Shown here: in pieces, positions 35,207 through 44,267 of the stretch
Numbering within the stretch: position 1 is the stretch's first letter
Layout: each line of letters starts with the position of its first letter
NCBI GenBank assembly: GCA_949840955.1
Contig: CATKXV010000001.1
Location: forward strand, 124,001-188,000
Source: an uncultured Anaeroplasmataceae bacterium
Lineage (GTDB): Bacteria; Bacillota_I; Bacilli_A; Acholeplasmatales; Anaeroplasmataceae
DNA: 64,000 bases
Direction: 5' to 3'
Notes under the pieces: model-generated
Database searches by the model: none
Seen by the model: only the letters and a program-made list of their open reading frames with translations
What the model was told of the DNA's origin: nothing
Position numbers and translations under genes: made by a program

Positions 35207-36508
35207 ATGAAACGAGTACTATTAAAAAAGATTGAGCTAGGAAAGGTAAATCGTGTTGCTGGCTTTGTTGAAAACATACGAAATAAAAAGGCGATGTGCT
35301 TTATTGTTTTAAGAGATATTTCAGGAAAATTACAGCTAACCATAGAAAAGGAAAAGCATCCCGAGCTTATAGAAATCCTAGATCAAATAACAGTAGATAG
35401 TGTCATTGAGGCAACAGGACCTATTGTTGAAAGTGAATATGTAAAATTAAATCATATGGAAATGTATCCAGATACAATCCAGATAGAAAGCATTGCTGCA
35501 CCCTCTCCAATTGTTGCTCCTAAGGGAGAAGAAACTCATATTGATTTAAGATTGGATTATCGGTGGATTGATTTAAGAACGGACAAGAATACCTTAATGT
35601 TTAAGGTACAATCCTATTTTGTTGGGAAATGTAGAGAATTTTTAATGGATCGTGATTTTATTGAAATCCATACACCAAAGCTTATTGGTGCTGAATCTGA
35701 ATCAGGAGCAGGAGTGTTTAAGGTAGATTATTTTGATAGAGATGCCTTTTTAGCACAATCTCCTCAGTTTTATAAGCAAATGGCTATGGCCTCTGGCTTT
35801 GAGCGTATTTTTGAATCTGGCCCAGTTTTCCGAGCTGAAAAGTTTGCTTCTCGGAAGCATGCAACTGAATTTACAGGCTTTGATTTGGAATTTTCCTATA
35901 TTGAGTCCTATGAGGATGTAATGAAAATGGAAGAGGAAATGCTAACCTATGCTCTTAAGGCAGTTTATGAGAAATATGCAACTGAAATAAAGGAAGTATA
36001 TGATATCGATCTTGTTGTACCTACGCTTCCTTTCCCAAGAATGGATTTACATAAGGTCTATCAGGAATTAGAGGCACGCTATGGCTATACAGTACCTGAA
36101 AGTGAAAAGGGCGATTTAACAACCGAAGGAGAAAGATTATGCCAAAAGCTTTCCTTAGATAAATTTGGTCATGAATTCCTATTTATCACAGGATATTCTA
36201 AGGAAAATAGAGCATTTTATCATATGCGTGATGCACAGGGTGTACCTTGTGGCTATGACCTTATCTGGAAGGGCTGTGAAATCACAACAGGAGCTCAAAG
36301 AGAGCATCGTTATGAAATTTTAAAGAAGCAGGCTGAGGAAAAGGGCTTAGAAAAGGATGTTGAATTCTATTTGGATTTCTTTAAATATGGCTGCCCTCCA
36401 CATGGTGGCTTTGGTATTGGTGTGGATCGTATTACAATGCTTTTATTCAATCAAGGAATCAAGGATGCTATGTTTATATTCCGCGGACCAGACCGATTAA
36501 ATCCTTAA
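35207..36508 (+). CDS. aspS: Aspartate-tRNA ligase of the archaeal/eukaryotic type (AspS2)
   Basis: The protein has 433 residues, far shorter than the roughly 590 of usual bacterial AspRS, and lacks the GAD insertion. An N-terminal OB-fold anticodon domain (1-105) is followed by a class IIb core with RWIDLRT, IHTPKLIGAESESGAGVF, QSPQFYKQM, FRAEKFASRKHATEFTGFD and GFGIGVDRITML. This is the archaeal-type enzyme found in some Bacillota, commonly non-discriminating (charging tRNA-Asn with Asp for later GatCAB amidation). That specificity is not proved here. It is part of the T-box operon. Confidence 0.93.
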   Translation: MKRVLLKKIELGKVNRVAGFVENIRNKKAMCFIVLRDISGKLQLTIEKEKHPELIEILDQITVDSVIEATGPIVESEYVKLNHMEMYPDTIQIESIAAPSPIVAPKGEETHIDLRLDYRWIDLRTDKNTLMFKVQSYFVGKCREFLMDRDFIEIHTPKLIGAESESGAGVFKVDYFDRDAFLAQSPQFYKQMAMASGFERIFESGPVFRAEKFASRKHATEFTGFDLEFSYIESYEDVMKMEEEMLTYALKAVYEKYATEIKEVYDIDLVVPTLPFPRMDLHKVYQELEARYGYTVPESEKGDLTTEGERLCQKLSLDKFGHEFLFITGYSKENRAFYHMRDAQGVPCGYDLIWKGCEITTGAQREHRYEILKKQAEEKGLEKDVEFYLDFFKYGCPPHGGFGIGVDRITMLLFNQGIKDAMFIFRGPDRLNP

Positions 36509-36518
36509 GGAGATGTCT

Positions 36519-36989
36519 ATGAATCATATCACATGGAATGAATACTTTATGGGGGTTGCAGCCCTTTCTGCAAAAAGAAGCAAGGATCCCAATACGAAGG
36601 TGGGCGCTTGTGTAGTAAATGAGGATAAGAGAATCATTGGAATTGGCTATAATGGATTTCCTATGGGCTGCTCGGATGAGGTATTTCCTTGGGGAAAAAC
36701 AGATAACAATTATTTGAATACAAAATATCCTTATGTTGTTCATGCAGAGCCTAACGCCATTCTAAATTGTACCTCATCTTTAAAAAACTCAACGCTATAT
36801 GTTACCTTATTCCCTTGTAATGAATGTGCAAAGCTCATTATTCAATCTGGGATTAAGCATATTGTTTATTGCAGTGATAAATATCATGATGAGGATTCCT
36901 TTAAGGCCTCACGAAGGATGTTTGATGCTGCAAAAATTACATATGAGGCTATGCCTGAGGTTTTTGTCGATATAAGGAGAGCATCATGA
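36519..36989 (+). CDS. Deoxycytidylate deaminase (ComEB type)
   Basis: The protein has 156 residues from ATG 36519, 6 bp after SD AAGGAG (36507-36512); ATG 36513 directly abuts the SD and is less likely. The zinc-dependent CDA fold shows HAEPNAILN (zinc His and catalytic Glu) and PCNECAKLI (zinc Cys pair), plus the N-terminal SKDPNTKVGACVV. It converts dCMP to dUMP for thymidylate synthesis. Its stop overlaps the next start (ATGA). Confidence 0.94.
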   Translation: MNHITWNEYFMGVAALSAKRSKDPNTKVGACVVNEDKRIIGIGYNGFPMGCSDEVFPWGKTDNNYLNTKYPYVVHAEPNAILNCTSSLKNSTLYVTLFPCNECAKLIIQSGIKHIVYCSDKYHDEDSFKASRRMFDAAKITYEAMPEVFVDIRRAS

Positions 36990-37993
36990 AATATTTCTTT
37001 AAGCGGTTTTGGATTTTACTTTTGCTTGCCATTTTAATCAATATTCCTCTTTTAGTTCTTGGAACTGTACGAACTGATAAAACGGTTACTCTAAAGGGGG
37101 ATACCACAATAGTTAAGGACTTTGTTGAAATTGCTAATCCCTATGAAGCAAAGGGGACTCTGTCTACAATTTATGTTATTAGCCTAGATCATTCTACCAT
37201 ATTACAGAATTGGATGGTTGGGCTAAGCTCAACCTCAGAGCTTGAGGATTTACCAGAGCATTATTTACATTTTACAGATAGCGAGCTTGTTCAAATGGGA
37301 CGGATTCAGCATGAATCCAGTATTATGTATGCTTTGATGCTTGCCTATCAAGCAGCCTCAGCTACAGACCCAAGCATTCACCTAGAGCATAGCTTTGATG
37401 CCTATGTTGTAGCCTATTATGATAGTGTATCTGAATTTCGAATTGGAGATCGAATTATTGGGGTAGATCAGGTTTATGCTGATGCAGATTTTGATCAATT
37501 TGCTGAGTTGTTTAATAAGGCAGTTTCAGCGGAAGAGCCTCATACCTTTCAGGTCATGCGACAGAAGAAGGAGCTAGAAATTACAAATACAAAGGAGAAC
37601 CTAAGAATTGCTGGTTATTCCTACTACAATTTAAATCAAAAAACAGCCTCTCCACAATATAAAATCAAGCAAACAAATGTTGGAGGACCCTCTGGTGGAT
37701 TATTACAGACACTAGCCTTATATAATTCCTTAGTACCGACGGACATTACTCAGGGACGACATATCGCTGGAACTGGAACGATAGAACCAGATGGGACAGT
37801 AGGTCCAATTGGAGGAATTCAGCAAAAGATTTATACTGCCTTTGAGGATGATATGGATATATTCTTATGTCCAAAGGAAAATTATGAGGAGGCTTTATTG
37901 GCTTATAATACCTTAAAGAATAAGGAACGAATGAAGCTATATTCAATTGAAAGCTTTACTGAGGCTTTGGAGGTGCTTACTCATGAATTTTAG
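36986..37993 (+). CDS. YlbL-type PDZ/Lon-like serine protease
   Basis: The protein has 335 residues. An N-terminal membrane anchor (about 8-28) is followed by a PDZ domain (about 130-200) and an S16 Lon-type protease domain with the Ser-Lys dyad: Ser236 in GGPSGGLL and Lys281 in GGIQQK. It is a membrane-anchored peptidase with its catalytic part outside. YlbL of Bacillus degrades a cell-division inhibitor, but the target here is unknown. It is in the T-box operon. Confidence 0.92.
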   Translation: MKYFFKRFWILLLLAILINIPLLVLGTVRTDKTVTLKGDTTIVKDFVEIANPYEAKGTLSTIYVISLDHSTILQNWMVGLSSTSELEDLPEHYLHFTDSELVQMGRIQHESSIMYALMLAYQAASATDPSIHLEHSFDAYVVAYYDSVSEFRIGDRIIGVDQVYADADFDQFAELFNKAVSAEEPHTFQVMRQKKELEITNTKENLRIAGYSYYNLNQKTASPQYKIKQTNVGGPSGGLLQTLALYNSLVPTDITQGRHIAGTGTIEPDGTVGPIGGIQQKIYTAFEDDMDIFLCPKENYEEALLAYNTLKNKERMKLYSIESFTEALEVLTHEF

Positions 37994-38330
37994 TGAACGC
38001 TATAAGCGCTGTAAGGAAGCAATTAAGGAGATATCCTCTCAAACTCCTCATCGAGTTTTTATTGCTTTAGTCTCCATCCTGCTTGCAGGTCTATTGATGG
38101 CAGGCCCGATTACCATTTTAGCCAATTGCTTTATTTTTAATGATTATATGAGCTTTTGTCTTATTGGTATATTGATTTGTATTTTCTTTATTATATTTTT
38201 GAGTCGAGTTTTTTATTATCAAACGATAACAAAAAAGCAGGTAGAGGATATGGCTTGCTTTTATGCTATGGATGCAATACTATGTGCTGTTGCATTATGT
38301 GTTGGTGTTTTTATTGGTTTATTTATCTAA
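37983..38330 (+). CDS. Small membrane protein of unknown function
   Basis: The protein has 115 residues from ATG 37983, with SD GGAGGTG inside the YlbL gene, overlapping its end by 11 bp. Three hydrophobic segments (about 25-47, 50-72, 92-114) follow a basic N-terminus. I recognise no family. The upstream in-frame ATG 37947 lacks an SD. It is coupled to lspA 17 bp downstream. Confidence 0.65.
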   Translation: MNFSERYKRCKEAIKEISSQTPHRVFIALVSILLAGLLMAGPITILANCFIFNDYMSFCLIGILICIFFIIFLSRVFYYQTITKKQVEDMACFYAMDAILCAVALCVGVFIGLFI

Positions 38331-38347
38331 ATGAAGGAGGGAATTTT

Positions 38348-38857
38348 ATGTGGATTACCCTGGCGTTACTTGCCTTTTTGCTTATTGGTGATCAAGTAAC
38401 TAAATATTTGGCCCAGATTTTGATTGTGACAAAGGGAAAAGAGGTTACCTTAATTCCTCATGTTTTAGATGCAACCCTGACCTATAATACAGGAGCGGCA
38501 TGGTCCTTTCTATCAGATGCTACCTGGCTTCTTGCTTTGATAAGTGTACTGGCCTCTGCTGTATTGGTCTATTTTATTACAAAAAATAACTGGAAAAGGA
38601 AGAAATGCTATTCTACAGCCATTACACTGATGCTTGCAGGAACCTTTGGAAATGCGATAGATCGCGTATTTTCTTGCTTTCATTTGAGAGAAGGCGTGGT
38701 GGATATGATTATTTTTAAGCCTTTAGACTCTTTATGGATGGCTATGACAAAATCCTCATTCCCTATATTTAATGTCGCTGATATGTGCTTGGTTATAGGA
38801 ATCGTATTGCTGGCAATTGATATTCTCTTTTTCCAAGAGAAAAGAGCGAAACTATGA
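38348..38857 (+). CDS. lspA: Lipoprotein signal peptidase (signal peptidase II)
   Basis: The protein has 169 residues from ATG 38348, which follows SD AAGGAGGG; the longer frame from 38156 is not supported. Four membrane segments and the LspA aspartyl dyad regions are present: YNTGAAWSFL, GTFGNAIDRV (first Asp) and FPIFNVADMCL (second Asp). It cleaves lipoprotein signal peptides at the lipobox and would process the many lipoproteins in this window. The ATGA overlap with the pseudouridine synthase gene is the common lspA-rluD pairing. Confidence 0.95.
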   Translation: MWITLALLAFLLIGDQVTKYLAQILIVTKGKEVTLIPHVLDATLTYNTGAAWSFLSDATWLLALISVLASAVLVYFITKNNWKRKKCYSTAITLMLAGTFGNAIDRVFSCFHLREGVVDMIIFKPLDSLWMAMTKSSFPIFNVADMCLVIGIVLLAIDILFFQEKRAKL

Positions 38858-39747
38858 AATATACTGTAGAAAAGGAGCTGGTAGGACTTCGCTTAGACAA
38901 AGCCCTTACAAAGCTACTTGAAGGAAAATCACGATCCTATGTTTTAAAATGTATTGCTGAAGGACAGGTCTTAATTCAGGGCAGACAAGAAAAGCCATCC
39001 TATTTACTTAAGCTCTCAGATACCATTACCTTTGAGCCTCTTCCAGAAAAAAATTTGGAGCTGGAGGGAAAGGATTTACACCTAGAAATTCTCTATGAGG
39101 ACGAGGATATTGCGATTGTGAATAAGCCTAAGGGAATGGTCGTTCATCCAGGGGCAGGGAATATGGAGGATACCCTTGTTCATGGCTTGCTTTATGAGCT
39201 TGAGGATTTATCTACCATCAATGGTGTAGTTAGACCAGGGATTGTTCACCGAATTGACAAGGATACTACAGGTCTTCTTATGATTGCTAAAAATGATATG
39301 GCGGCCTTAAGCCTTGCAGAGCAGCTGAAAAACCATACCTGTAAAAGAAGATATATCGCTTTAGTATATGGCTCTTTTGCTGAGGATAAGGGGAAAATCA
39401 ATGCACCTATATCTAGAGATCCTCAGGATCGTAAGAGAATGGCTGTCAGTAAGCTTGGGAAGCAGGCCATAACTCATTTTAGGGTCCTTAAGCGATATTC
39501 AGGCTTTACCCTAATAGAATGTGCACTTGAGACAGGACGTACTCATCAAATTCGAGTTCATATGGAGTACATCCAGCATCCAGTTGTTGGAGATAAAATC
39601 TATGGTAGAAGAAAAATTATAGGAGATCAGGGACAATTTTTACATGCAAAGGTTATTGGCTTTCTTCATCCAAGAACACATCAGTGGATGGAATTTGATT
39701 CTGAGCTTCCAAAGTATTTCTTAGATTTCTTAGCTACATTAGAATAA
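38854..39747 (+). CDS. RluA/RluD-family pseudouridine synthase
   Basis: The protein has 297 residues. An N-terminal S4 RNA-binding domain (1-65) precedes a catalytic domain with NKPKGMVVHPGAG and GIVHRIDKDTTGLL, whose Asp in the HRxDKxT motif is the catalytic residue. RTHQIRVHM follows. It isomerises uridines in 23S rRNA. The exact sites (RluD-type 1911/1915/1917) are assumed from the S4 domain and the lspA pairing. It is the last gene of the T-box operon, with a terminator 9 bp after the stop. Confidence 0.93.
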   Translation: MKYTVEKELVGLRLDKALTKLLEGKSRSYVLKCIAEGQVLIQGRQEKPSYLLKLSDTITFEPLPEKNLELEGKDLHLEILYEDEDIAIVNKPKGMVVHPGAGNMEDTLVHGLLYELEDLSTINGVVRPGIVHRIDKDTTGLLMIAKNDMAALSLAEQLKNHTCKRRYIALVYGSFAEDKGKINAPISRDPQDRKRMAVSKLGKQAITHFRVLKRYSGFTLIECALETGRTHQIRVHMEYIQHPVVGDKIYGRRKIIGDQGQFLHAKVIGFLHPRTHQWMEFDSELPKYFLDFLATLE

Positions 39748-39756
39748 AATATAAAG

Positions 39757-39780
39757 ATGGTAGATGGTCTACCATTTTTC
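39757..39780 (+). terminator. Rho-independent terminator
   Basis: ATGGTAGA (39757-39764), loop TGG, TCTACCAT (39768-39775), then TTTT. Confidence 0.9.
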
Positions 39781-39846
39781 TTTGGCACTATATATTAGAT
39801 GGTGAGCTATCAATAGAGATAGTAGCTACAAAATTTTGAAGTGGTA

Positions 39847-39890
39847 AGATGTTTGTAGACACAAAAAAAGTGTTTATTAACATCTTTTTT
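39847..39890 (+). terminator. Long hairpin with T run, next to a dispersed repeat
   Basis: AAGATGTT (39847-39854) pairs with AACATCTT (39879-39886). Inside it AGACAC pairs with GTGTTT across an A7 loop, and TTTT follows. It directly precedes a 46-bp repeat copy and may form one mobile or repeated unit with it. Confidence 0.6.
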
Positions 39891-39891
39891 C

Positions 39892-39937
39892 ATTTAAATA
39901 ATTGCCTTTTTGTGTCTTCAAACTATTGTCTAGTTCC
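39892..39937 (+). repeat. Dispersed intergenic repeat, copy A
   Basis: This 46-bp segment beginning ATTTAAATAATTG matches 47529-47574 at 38 of 46 positions without gaps, including the shared core AACTATTG. Each copy directly follows a hairpin. The nature is unknown; a REP-like or decayed insertion-element end is possible. The rest of 39748-40026 shows no gene. Confidence 0.65.
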
Positions 39938-40026
39938 TATCGACACCTTTTTATTTTATAGTTTATTTACTATACACAAGTTAAGTTAATCTACTTTTTC
40001 TTTTTAGCAGAATGATAATAAGAGAA

Positions 40027-40054
40027 TTGACAAATACTAGAAATGGCGTATAAT
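40027..40054 (+). promoter_or_regulatory. Promoter of the nadE operon
   Basis: TTGACA (40027-40032), 16-bp spacer, TATAAT (40049-40054). It overlaps the in-frame ATG at 40043, so translation must start later, at 40079, behind GGAGGTG (40067-40073). Confidence 0.85.
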
Positions 40055-40078
40055 TATAGTAAAGATGGAGGTGTTTCT

Positions 40079-41992
40079 ATGCTAAAAAAATATGGATATG
40101 TGCGTGTAGGAGCTGCTGTAAACAAGCTGAAGATTGCTGATATTACCTATAATGTAGAAGAAATGAAAAGAATATTAGATGAGGCTATAGACAAAGGAAT
40201 AGAAATTCTAACCTTTCCTGAGCTTTCTATAGCAGGATATACCTGTCAGGATTTATTTTTAAATGATGATTTATTGAGAGCTACTTTAGAGGGGCTAGAG
40301 GAGTTAAAGGAGTATAGCAAGAAGCACTCTATTGTTTTTATTGTTGGAGCACCTTTAAAAATTGGGAATGTACTTTACAATTGTGCTGTAAGCTTTTCTG
40401 AAGGGAAGATTATTGGTGTTACACCAAAAACCTATATTCCTAACTATAATGAATTTTATGAGGCAAGATACTTCGCTTCAGCAGCGCATTTAAAGGTAAC
40501 CTCCTTTTCGCTTTTAGGAGAAGAGGTTCAGGTATCAAATCTTTTATTATATCATGCAGTTGGCTATGAGGATATTTGCTATGCGATTGATATATGTGAG
40601 GATCTATGGGCAACCAATTCGCCAAGCAATATGGCTAGTGTATCAGGAGCAACTATGATTTTTAATTTATCCAGTAGTAATGAGCTTGTTGGAAAATGTA
40701 AGTACAGAAGATCCTTAATCCAATCTCAATCAGCAAAAACAATGACTGCCTATATTTATGCATCCAGTGGTTTATCAGAATCGACAAGTGACCTTGTATT
40801 TTCAGGTCATGCTATGATTGCAGAGCCATCAGGAGAGGTAAAGGAAAACCAAAGATTTTCCTTTGAATCCACTATCATCTATCAGGATGTGGATATTTTC
40901 AGAATTGCTCATGATCGAAAAATAAGACCTACTACAGAAGGAGCCTTAGCTTTGGTTCAGCCGATTCATACCTTTTTTTCCTTGAATCTGCAAAAAAATA
41001 GCCTATCTAAGAAATATACCCCAACTCCATTTGTTACGCAGGATATTGAGGCCTTAGAGGAAATTTTAAATCTTCAAACCTATGGTCTTGCGAAGAGAAT
41101 CAAGCATTTAGGAAATGCAAAAATGGTTATAGGAATTAGTGGAGGCGCTGATTCAACTTTAGCTTTTTTAATCTGTTTAAGAGTAGCTAAGGTATTAGGA
41201 CTTCCTTCCTCTAATATCCATGCGATTACAATGCCTGGCTTTGGGACAAGTGGTAGAACCTATCAAAATGCAGTACAGCTGATTCAAACCGCAGAGGCTA
41301 CTTTTAAAGAAATTTCAATTAAAGAAGCGTGCCTTCAACACTATAAGGATATTGACCATGATCCAAAGCAGCTTGATGTGACTTATGAGAATGCTCAGGC
41401 AAGAGAACGTACCCAAATCCTATTTGACTATGCCAACAAGGTAAATGGTATCGTTATTGGTACTGGAGATTTATCAGAAATCGCCTTAGGCTGGGATACC
41501 TATAATGGAGATCATATGTCTAGCTATGCTGTGAATGCTTCTATTCCTAAAACCTTGGTTACAGCGCTAATCGCTAAGGTAAGAGATGATAGTGAGGAGG
41601 GGGTATTTAAAAATACTTTATCTGATATTTTGGATACTCCAATTTCTCCAGAGCTATTACCACCATCTGTAGATGGAAAAATTACGCAAAAGAGTGAAGC
41701 TAGTGTTGGACCATATATGATACAGGATTTCTTTTTATATCACTTTATGCGCTATGGTGCTAGTATAAAGAAGCTTTATTTTCTAGCCTGCCAAACCTTT
41801 GCGTATCCAAAAGAAGAAATTAAAAAATACCTAACCACGTTTATCAAGCGTTTCTTTACACAGCAATTCAAAAGAAACTGTATGCCAGATGGGGTTAAGG
41901 TGGGTACGATTAGCCTATCTCCAAGAGGTGATTTAAGAATGAGCTCTGATACCTCCTATAATCTGTACATAAAGGAATTAGAAGAATTATGA
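40079..41992 (+). CDS. nadE: Glutamine-dependent NAD+ synthetase
   Basis: The protein has 637 residues from ATG 40079. The N-terminal nitrilase-type glutaminase domain (about 5-290) has the triad in FPELSIAGY (Glu), the Lys region after TPKTYIPNYNE, and DICEDLW (Cys). The C-terminal synthetase (about 320-637) has the PP-loop GISGGADSTLA. It amidates deamido-NAD using glutamine. It overlaps the NadD-fusion gene by 4 bp (ATGA), so the last two NAD steps are made from one transcript. Confidence 0.96.
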   Translation: MLKKYGYVRVGAAVNKLKIADITYNVEEMKRILDEAIDKGIEILTFPELSIAGYTCQDLFLNDDLLRATLEGLEELKEYSKKHSIVFIVGAPLKIGNVLYNCAVSFSEGKIIGVTPKTYIPNYNEFYEARYFASAAHLKVTSFSLLGEEVQVSNLLLYHAVGYEDICYAIDICEDLWATNSPSNMASVSGATMIFNLSSSNELVGKCKYRRSLIQSQSAKTMTAYIYASSGLSESTSDLVFSGHAMIAEPSGEVKENQRFSFESTIIYQDVDIFRIAHDRKIRPTTEGALALVQPIHTFFSLNLQKNSLSKKYTPTPFVTQDIEALEEILNLQTYGLAKRIKHLGNAKMVIGISGGADSTLAFLICLRVAKVLGLPSSNIHAITMPGFGTSGRTYQNAVQLIQTAEATFKEISIKEACLQHYKDIDHDPKQLDVTYENAQARERTQILFDYANKVNGIVIGTGDLSEIALGWDTYNGDHMSSYAVNASIPKTLVTALIAKVRDDSEEGVFKNTLSDILDTPISPELLPPSVDGKITQKSEASVGPYMIQDFFLYHFMRYGASIKKLYFLACQTFAYPKEEIKKYLTTFIKRFFTQQFKRNCMPDGVKVGTISLSPRGDLRMSSDTSYNLYIKELEEL

Positions 41993-43407
41993 AAATAGGA
42001 GTTTATGGTGGATCCTTTAATCCCTGTCATTTAGTTCATAAGCAAATTGTTTTAAATTTATTAGAAAATTATGCCTTTGATCGTATCGTTTTATTACCTA
42101 CAGGAAATTTTTATAAGAAGAGTAATTTAGCAAAGGGAGAAGAACGTATCCATATGCTAAATTTAATGTTTGAAAATCATCCTAGGGTTATTCTTTGTGA
42201 TTATGAATTTAAAAACAATTTAATATGTACATATCGTAGCTTAGATTATTTACAAAATCTTTATAAGGGAGATGAGCTTTACTTTATTATGGGAAGTGAC
42301 AATCTCCTTCATTTTGATACGTGGAAACGATATGAATACATTTTAGACACCTACAATTTATTTGTTATTGTTCGTAAGGATATTGAATTAAAGGGCGTAT
42401 TAGAAAAATATCAAAATCATAAAGGAAAAATTGAACTAGTTGATATAGAAGTAGAAGGCGTTAACTCTTCATATATAAGAGCGTGTGTAAGTAAAAATAA
42501 CTATGATGAGATATCCCATATTTTAGATTCAAATGTTTTAAAGTATATTCAAGAAAGAAGAATCTATACCAAGGATTACCAAGAATATCGAGAGGTCAAA
42601 TACACCTCTGATGAAGAGTTTTTAAAGAACTATAATAGTGATGACTATGAGAAGATGAGTATTACTACAGATATTACTTTATTTAGTGTAAGTGATATTG
42701 AAGCCACGAGCTACCGTAAAAAAAATGGGAAAAGCTTTAGTATTCTTTTAGTGGAAAGGGAATCTGCTCCTTTTATGAACTGGTATTGTATTCCAGGAGG
42801 TTTTCTTTCTTTAGATGAAAAGCTTTTAGATTCAGCAAAAAGAATCCTTTTTACAGAGGCGAATATAGATGATGTCTATTTAAATCAGTTTCATACATTT
42901 TCTGATATTGATAGAGATGTTCGAGGAAGAGTTCTTTCCGTAGGCTTCTTAGGTCTAATTGATAAGACTAAAATATTAAATGATTTAAAGCCTAAGGCTA
43001 GCTTCTTTGATTTAACTGTAAATCAAAATAAGGACATTTTAACTATTGTATTTAAGAACGCCTCCAAGGAGTTCTGTTGTAAAGTAAGAAAAACAATAAA
43101 TCCTTATGGAATTATTAGCTTTCAGGAAGTAGAAAATGAATATTTAGCCTTTGATCATTTAAAGATTATTGTAACAGCTTTAGAGTATTTAAAAGCACAA
43201 ATACAAATAGAGGATATTATCTATCATATGTTACCTGATGAATTTACTTTAAAAGAACTTCAAATGGTCTATGAAGCAATCTTAGGGAAAAAGCTTATAG
43301 ACTCAGCATTTCGAAGGACTCTTAAGGATAAAATTATTCCAACAGAAAAATTTAAAAATGATGGTGGCCACTGTCCATCAAGATTATATAAATATAAAGC
43401 TGAGTAG
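41989..43407 (+). CDS. nadD: NadD-type adenylyltransferase fused to an NrtR-like Nudix/winged-helix module
   Basis: The protein has 472 residues. Residues about 1-195 are a nucleotidyltransferase: GGSFNPCHLVHKQ, where the HxGH motif reads HLVH, and NSSYIR in place of ISSTxIR. They match nicotinate-nucleotide adenylyltransferase. Residues about 225-395 are a Nudix fold whose box is degenerate: G271, E277 and R285 are kept, but the following positions read ILFTEANI, so only Glu290 of the REUxEE core remains. Residues about 400-472 form a winged helix with EFTLKELQMVYEAILGKKL, typical of NrtR. NrtR regulators sense ADP-ribose with an inactive Nudix domain. A joint enzyme-regulator is inferred. 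Confidence 0.88.
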   Translation: MKIGVYGGSFNPCHLVHKQIVLNLLENYAFDRIVLLPTGNFYKKSNLAKGEERIHMLNLMFENHPRVILCDYEFKNNLICTYRSLDYLQNLYKGDELYFIMGSDNLLHFDTWKRYEYILDTYNLFVIVRKDIELKGVLEKYQNHKGKIELVDIEVEGVNSSYIRACVSKNNYDEISHILDSNVLKYIQERRIYTKDYQEYREVKYTSDEEFLKNYNSDDYEKMSITTDITLFSVSDIEATSYRKKNGKSFSILLVERESAPFMNWYCIPGGFLSLDEKLLDSAKRILFTEANIDDVYLNQFHTFSDIDRDVRGRVLSVGFLGLIDKTKILNDLKPKASFFDLTVNQNKDILTIVFKNASKEFCCKVRKTINPYGIISFQEVENEYLAFDHLKIIVTALEYLKAQIQIEDIIYHMLPDEFTLKELQMVYEAILGKKLIDSAFRRTLKDKIIPTEKFKNDGGHCPSRLYKYKAE

Positions 43408-43418
43408 GAGATTTATTT

Positions 43419-44162
43419 ATGAAAAAAGTATTCGCAATTCTTTTTTTAGGGATGCTATTGGGACTGACAAGCTGTGTTTACTTAGGGCTTTTTCCTAAGG
43501 AAGTAAAAAAGCATAATTCAATGATTCAGGAGCAAATTGCAGACTTCCCCTTTCATAACTTTGATGTAGAATTTTATTATTTTCCGGATGAAGAAAAGAG
43601 TGCTTACGTTAGTTGTGCCAATGGGATTTTTGAGTTGCTTCTGTTTGAAGATGATTATATGTATTACAACAACAATGGCGATGAGATTCGCTACGATTTT
43701 GAAACGAAGGAAGAGGTAACTTATAAAAAAAATATAGAGGAGTATTCTTATTATGAAGATGCTTTGCAGCTAGTAGAGGCTATTCAGAATTATCAAAATT
43801 TATCTGACAAAACAACTGGTAGAAGAGGAATGGATGAGGATGAGGATGGATATTTAGATGAGGTCACCCATTATTTTTATGATATGGACTGGGAATATTT
43901 AGATTGTGCTGAACTTGATTTTTATGTTACAAAAGATACTTCTAAAATCAAGAGAATATTCTTTATTGATTGTACAAATAATTGGCAATTGGATAGAAGG
44001 CATTTTAAAATGCAGGCATATTTTAATTATGATGAGAATAGATATACACTTAAAGAATCTTATGAATTTCAAAAAAGGCTACAAGAAGAAATAGAGGAAG
44101 AAGAAAAAAATAAGGACAAGCTTGATGAGAGTATTACTTTTAACAGCAGTTTCTTTTGCTAG
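43419..44162 (+). CDS. Acidic lipoprotein of unknown function, probably frameshifted at the end
   Basis: The protein has 247 residues with lipobox LTSC (Cys19). I recognise no family. It is rich in Asp, Glu and Tyr, with a short Asp-rich DEDEDGYLDE stretch that could bind Ca2+. It ends in TTTTGCTAG. Removing one T from that run would continue the protein with ARDNKYDTDGVWIRSG and end at 44229, a plausible natural C-terminus. It follows the NadD fusion by 11 bp with SD AGGAGA but has no evident link to NAD metabolism. Confidence 0.75.
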   Translation: MKKVFAILFLGMLLGLTSCVYLGLFPKEVKKHNSMIQEQIADFPFHNFDVEFYYFPDEEKSAYVSCANGIFELLLFEDDYMYYNNNGDEIRYDFETKEEVTYKKNIEEYSYYEDALQLVEAIQNYQNLSDKTTGRRGMDEDEDGYLDEVTHYFYDMDWEYLDCAELDFYVTKDTSKIKRIFFIDCTNNWQLDRRHFKMQAYFNYDENRYTLKESYEFQKRLQEEIEEEEKNKDKLDESITFNSSFFC

Positions 44163-44267
44163 AGATAATAAATATGATACAGATGGAGTATGGATTAGAA
44201 GTGGAAATAGTTTTTCTTTTACATTCTAGAAAGTATAGTGATAGTATATAGAGTTTAAAGGAGATAT

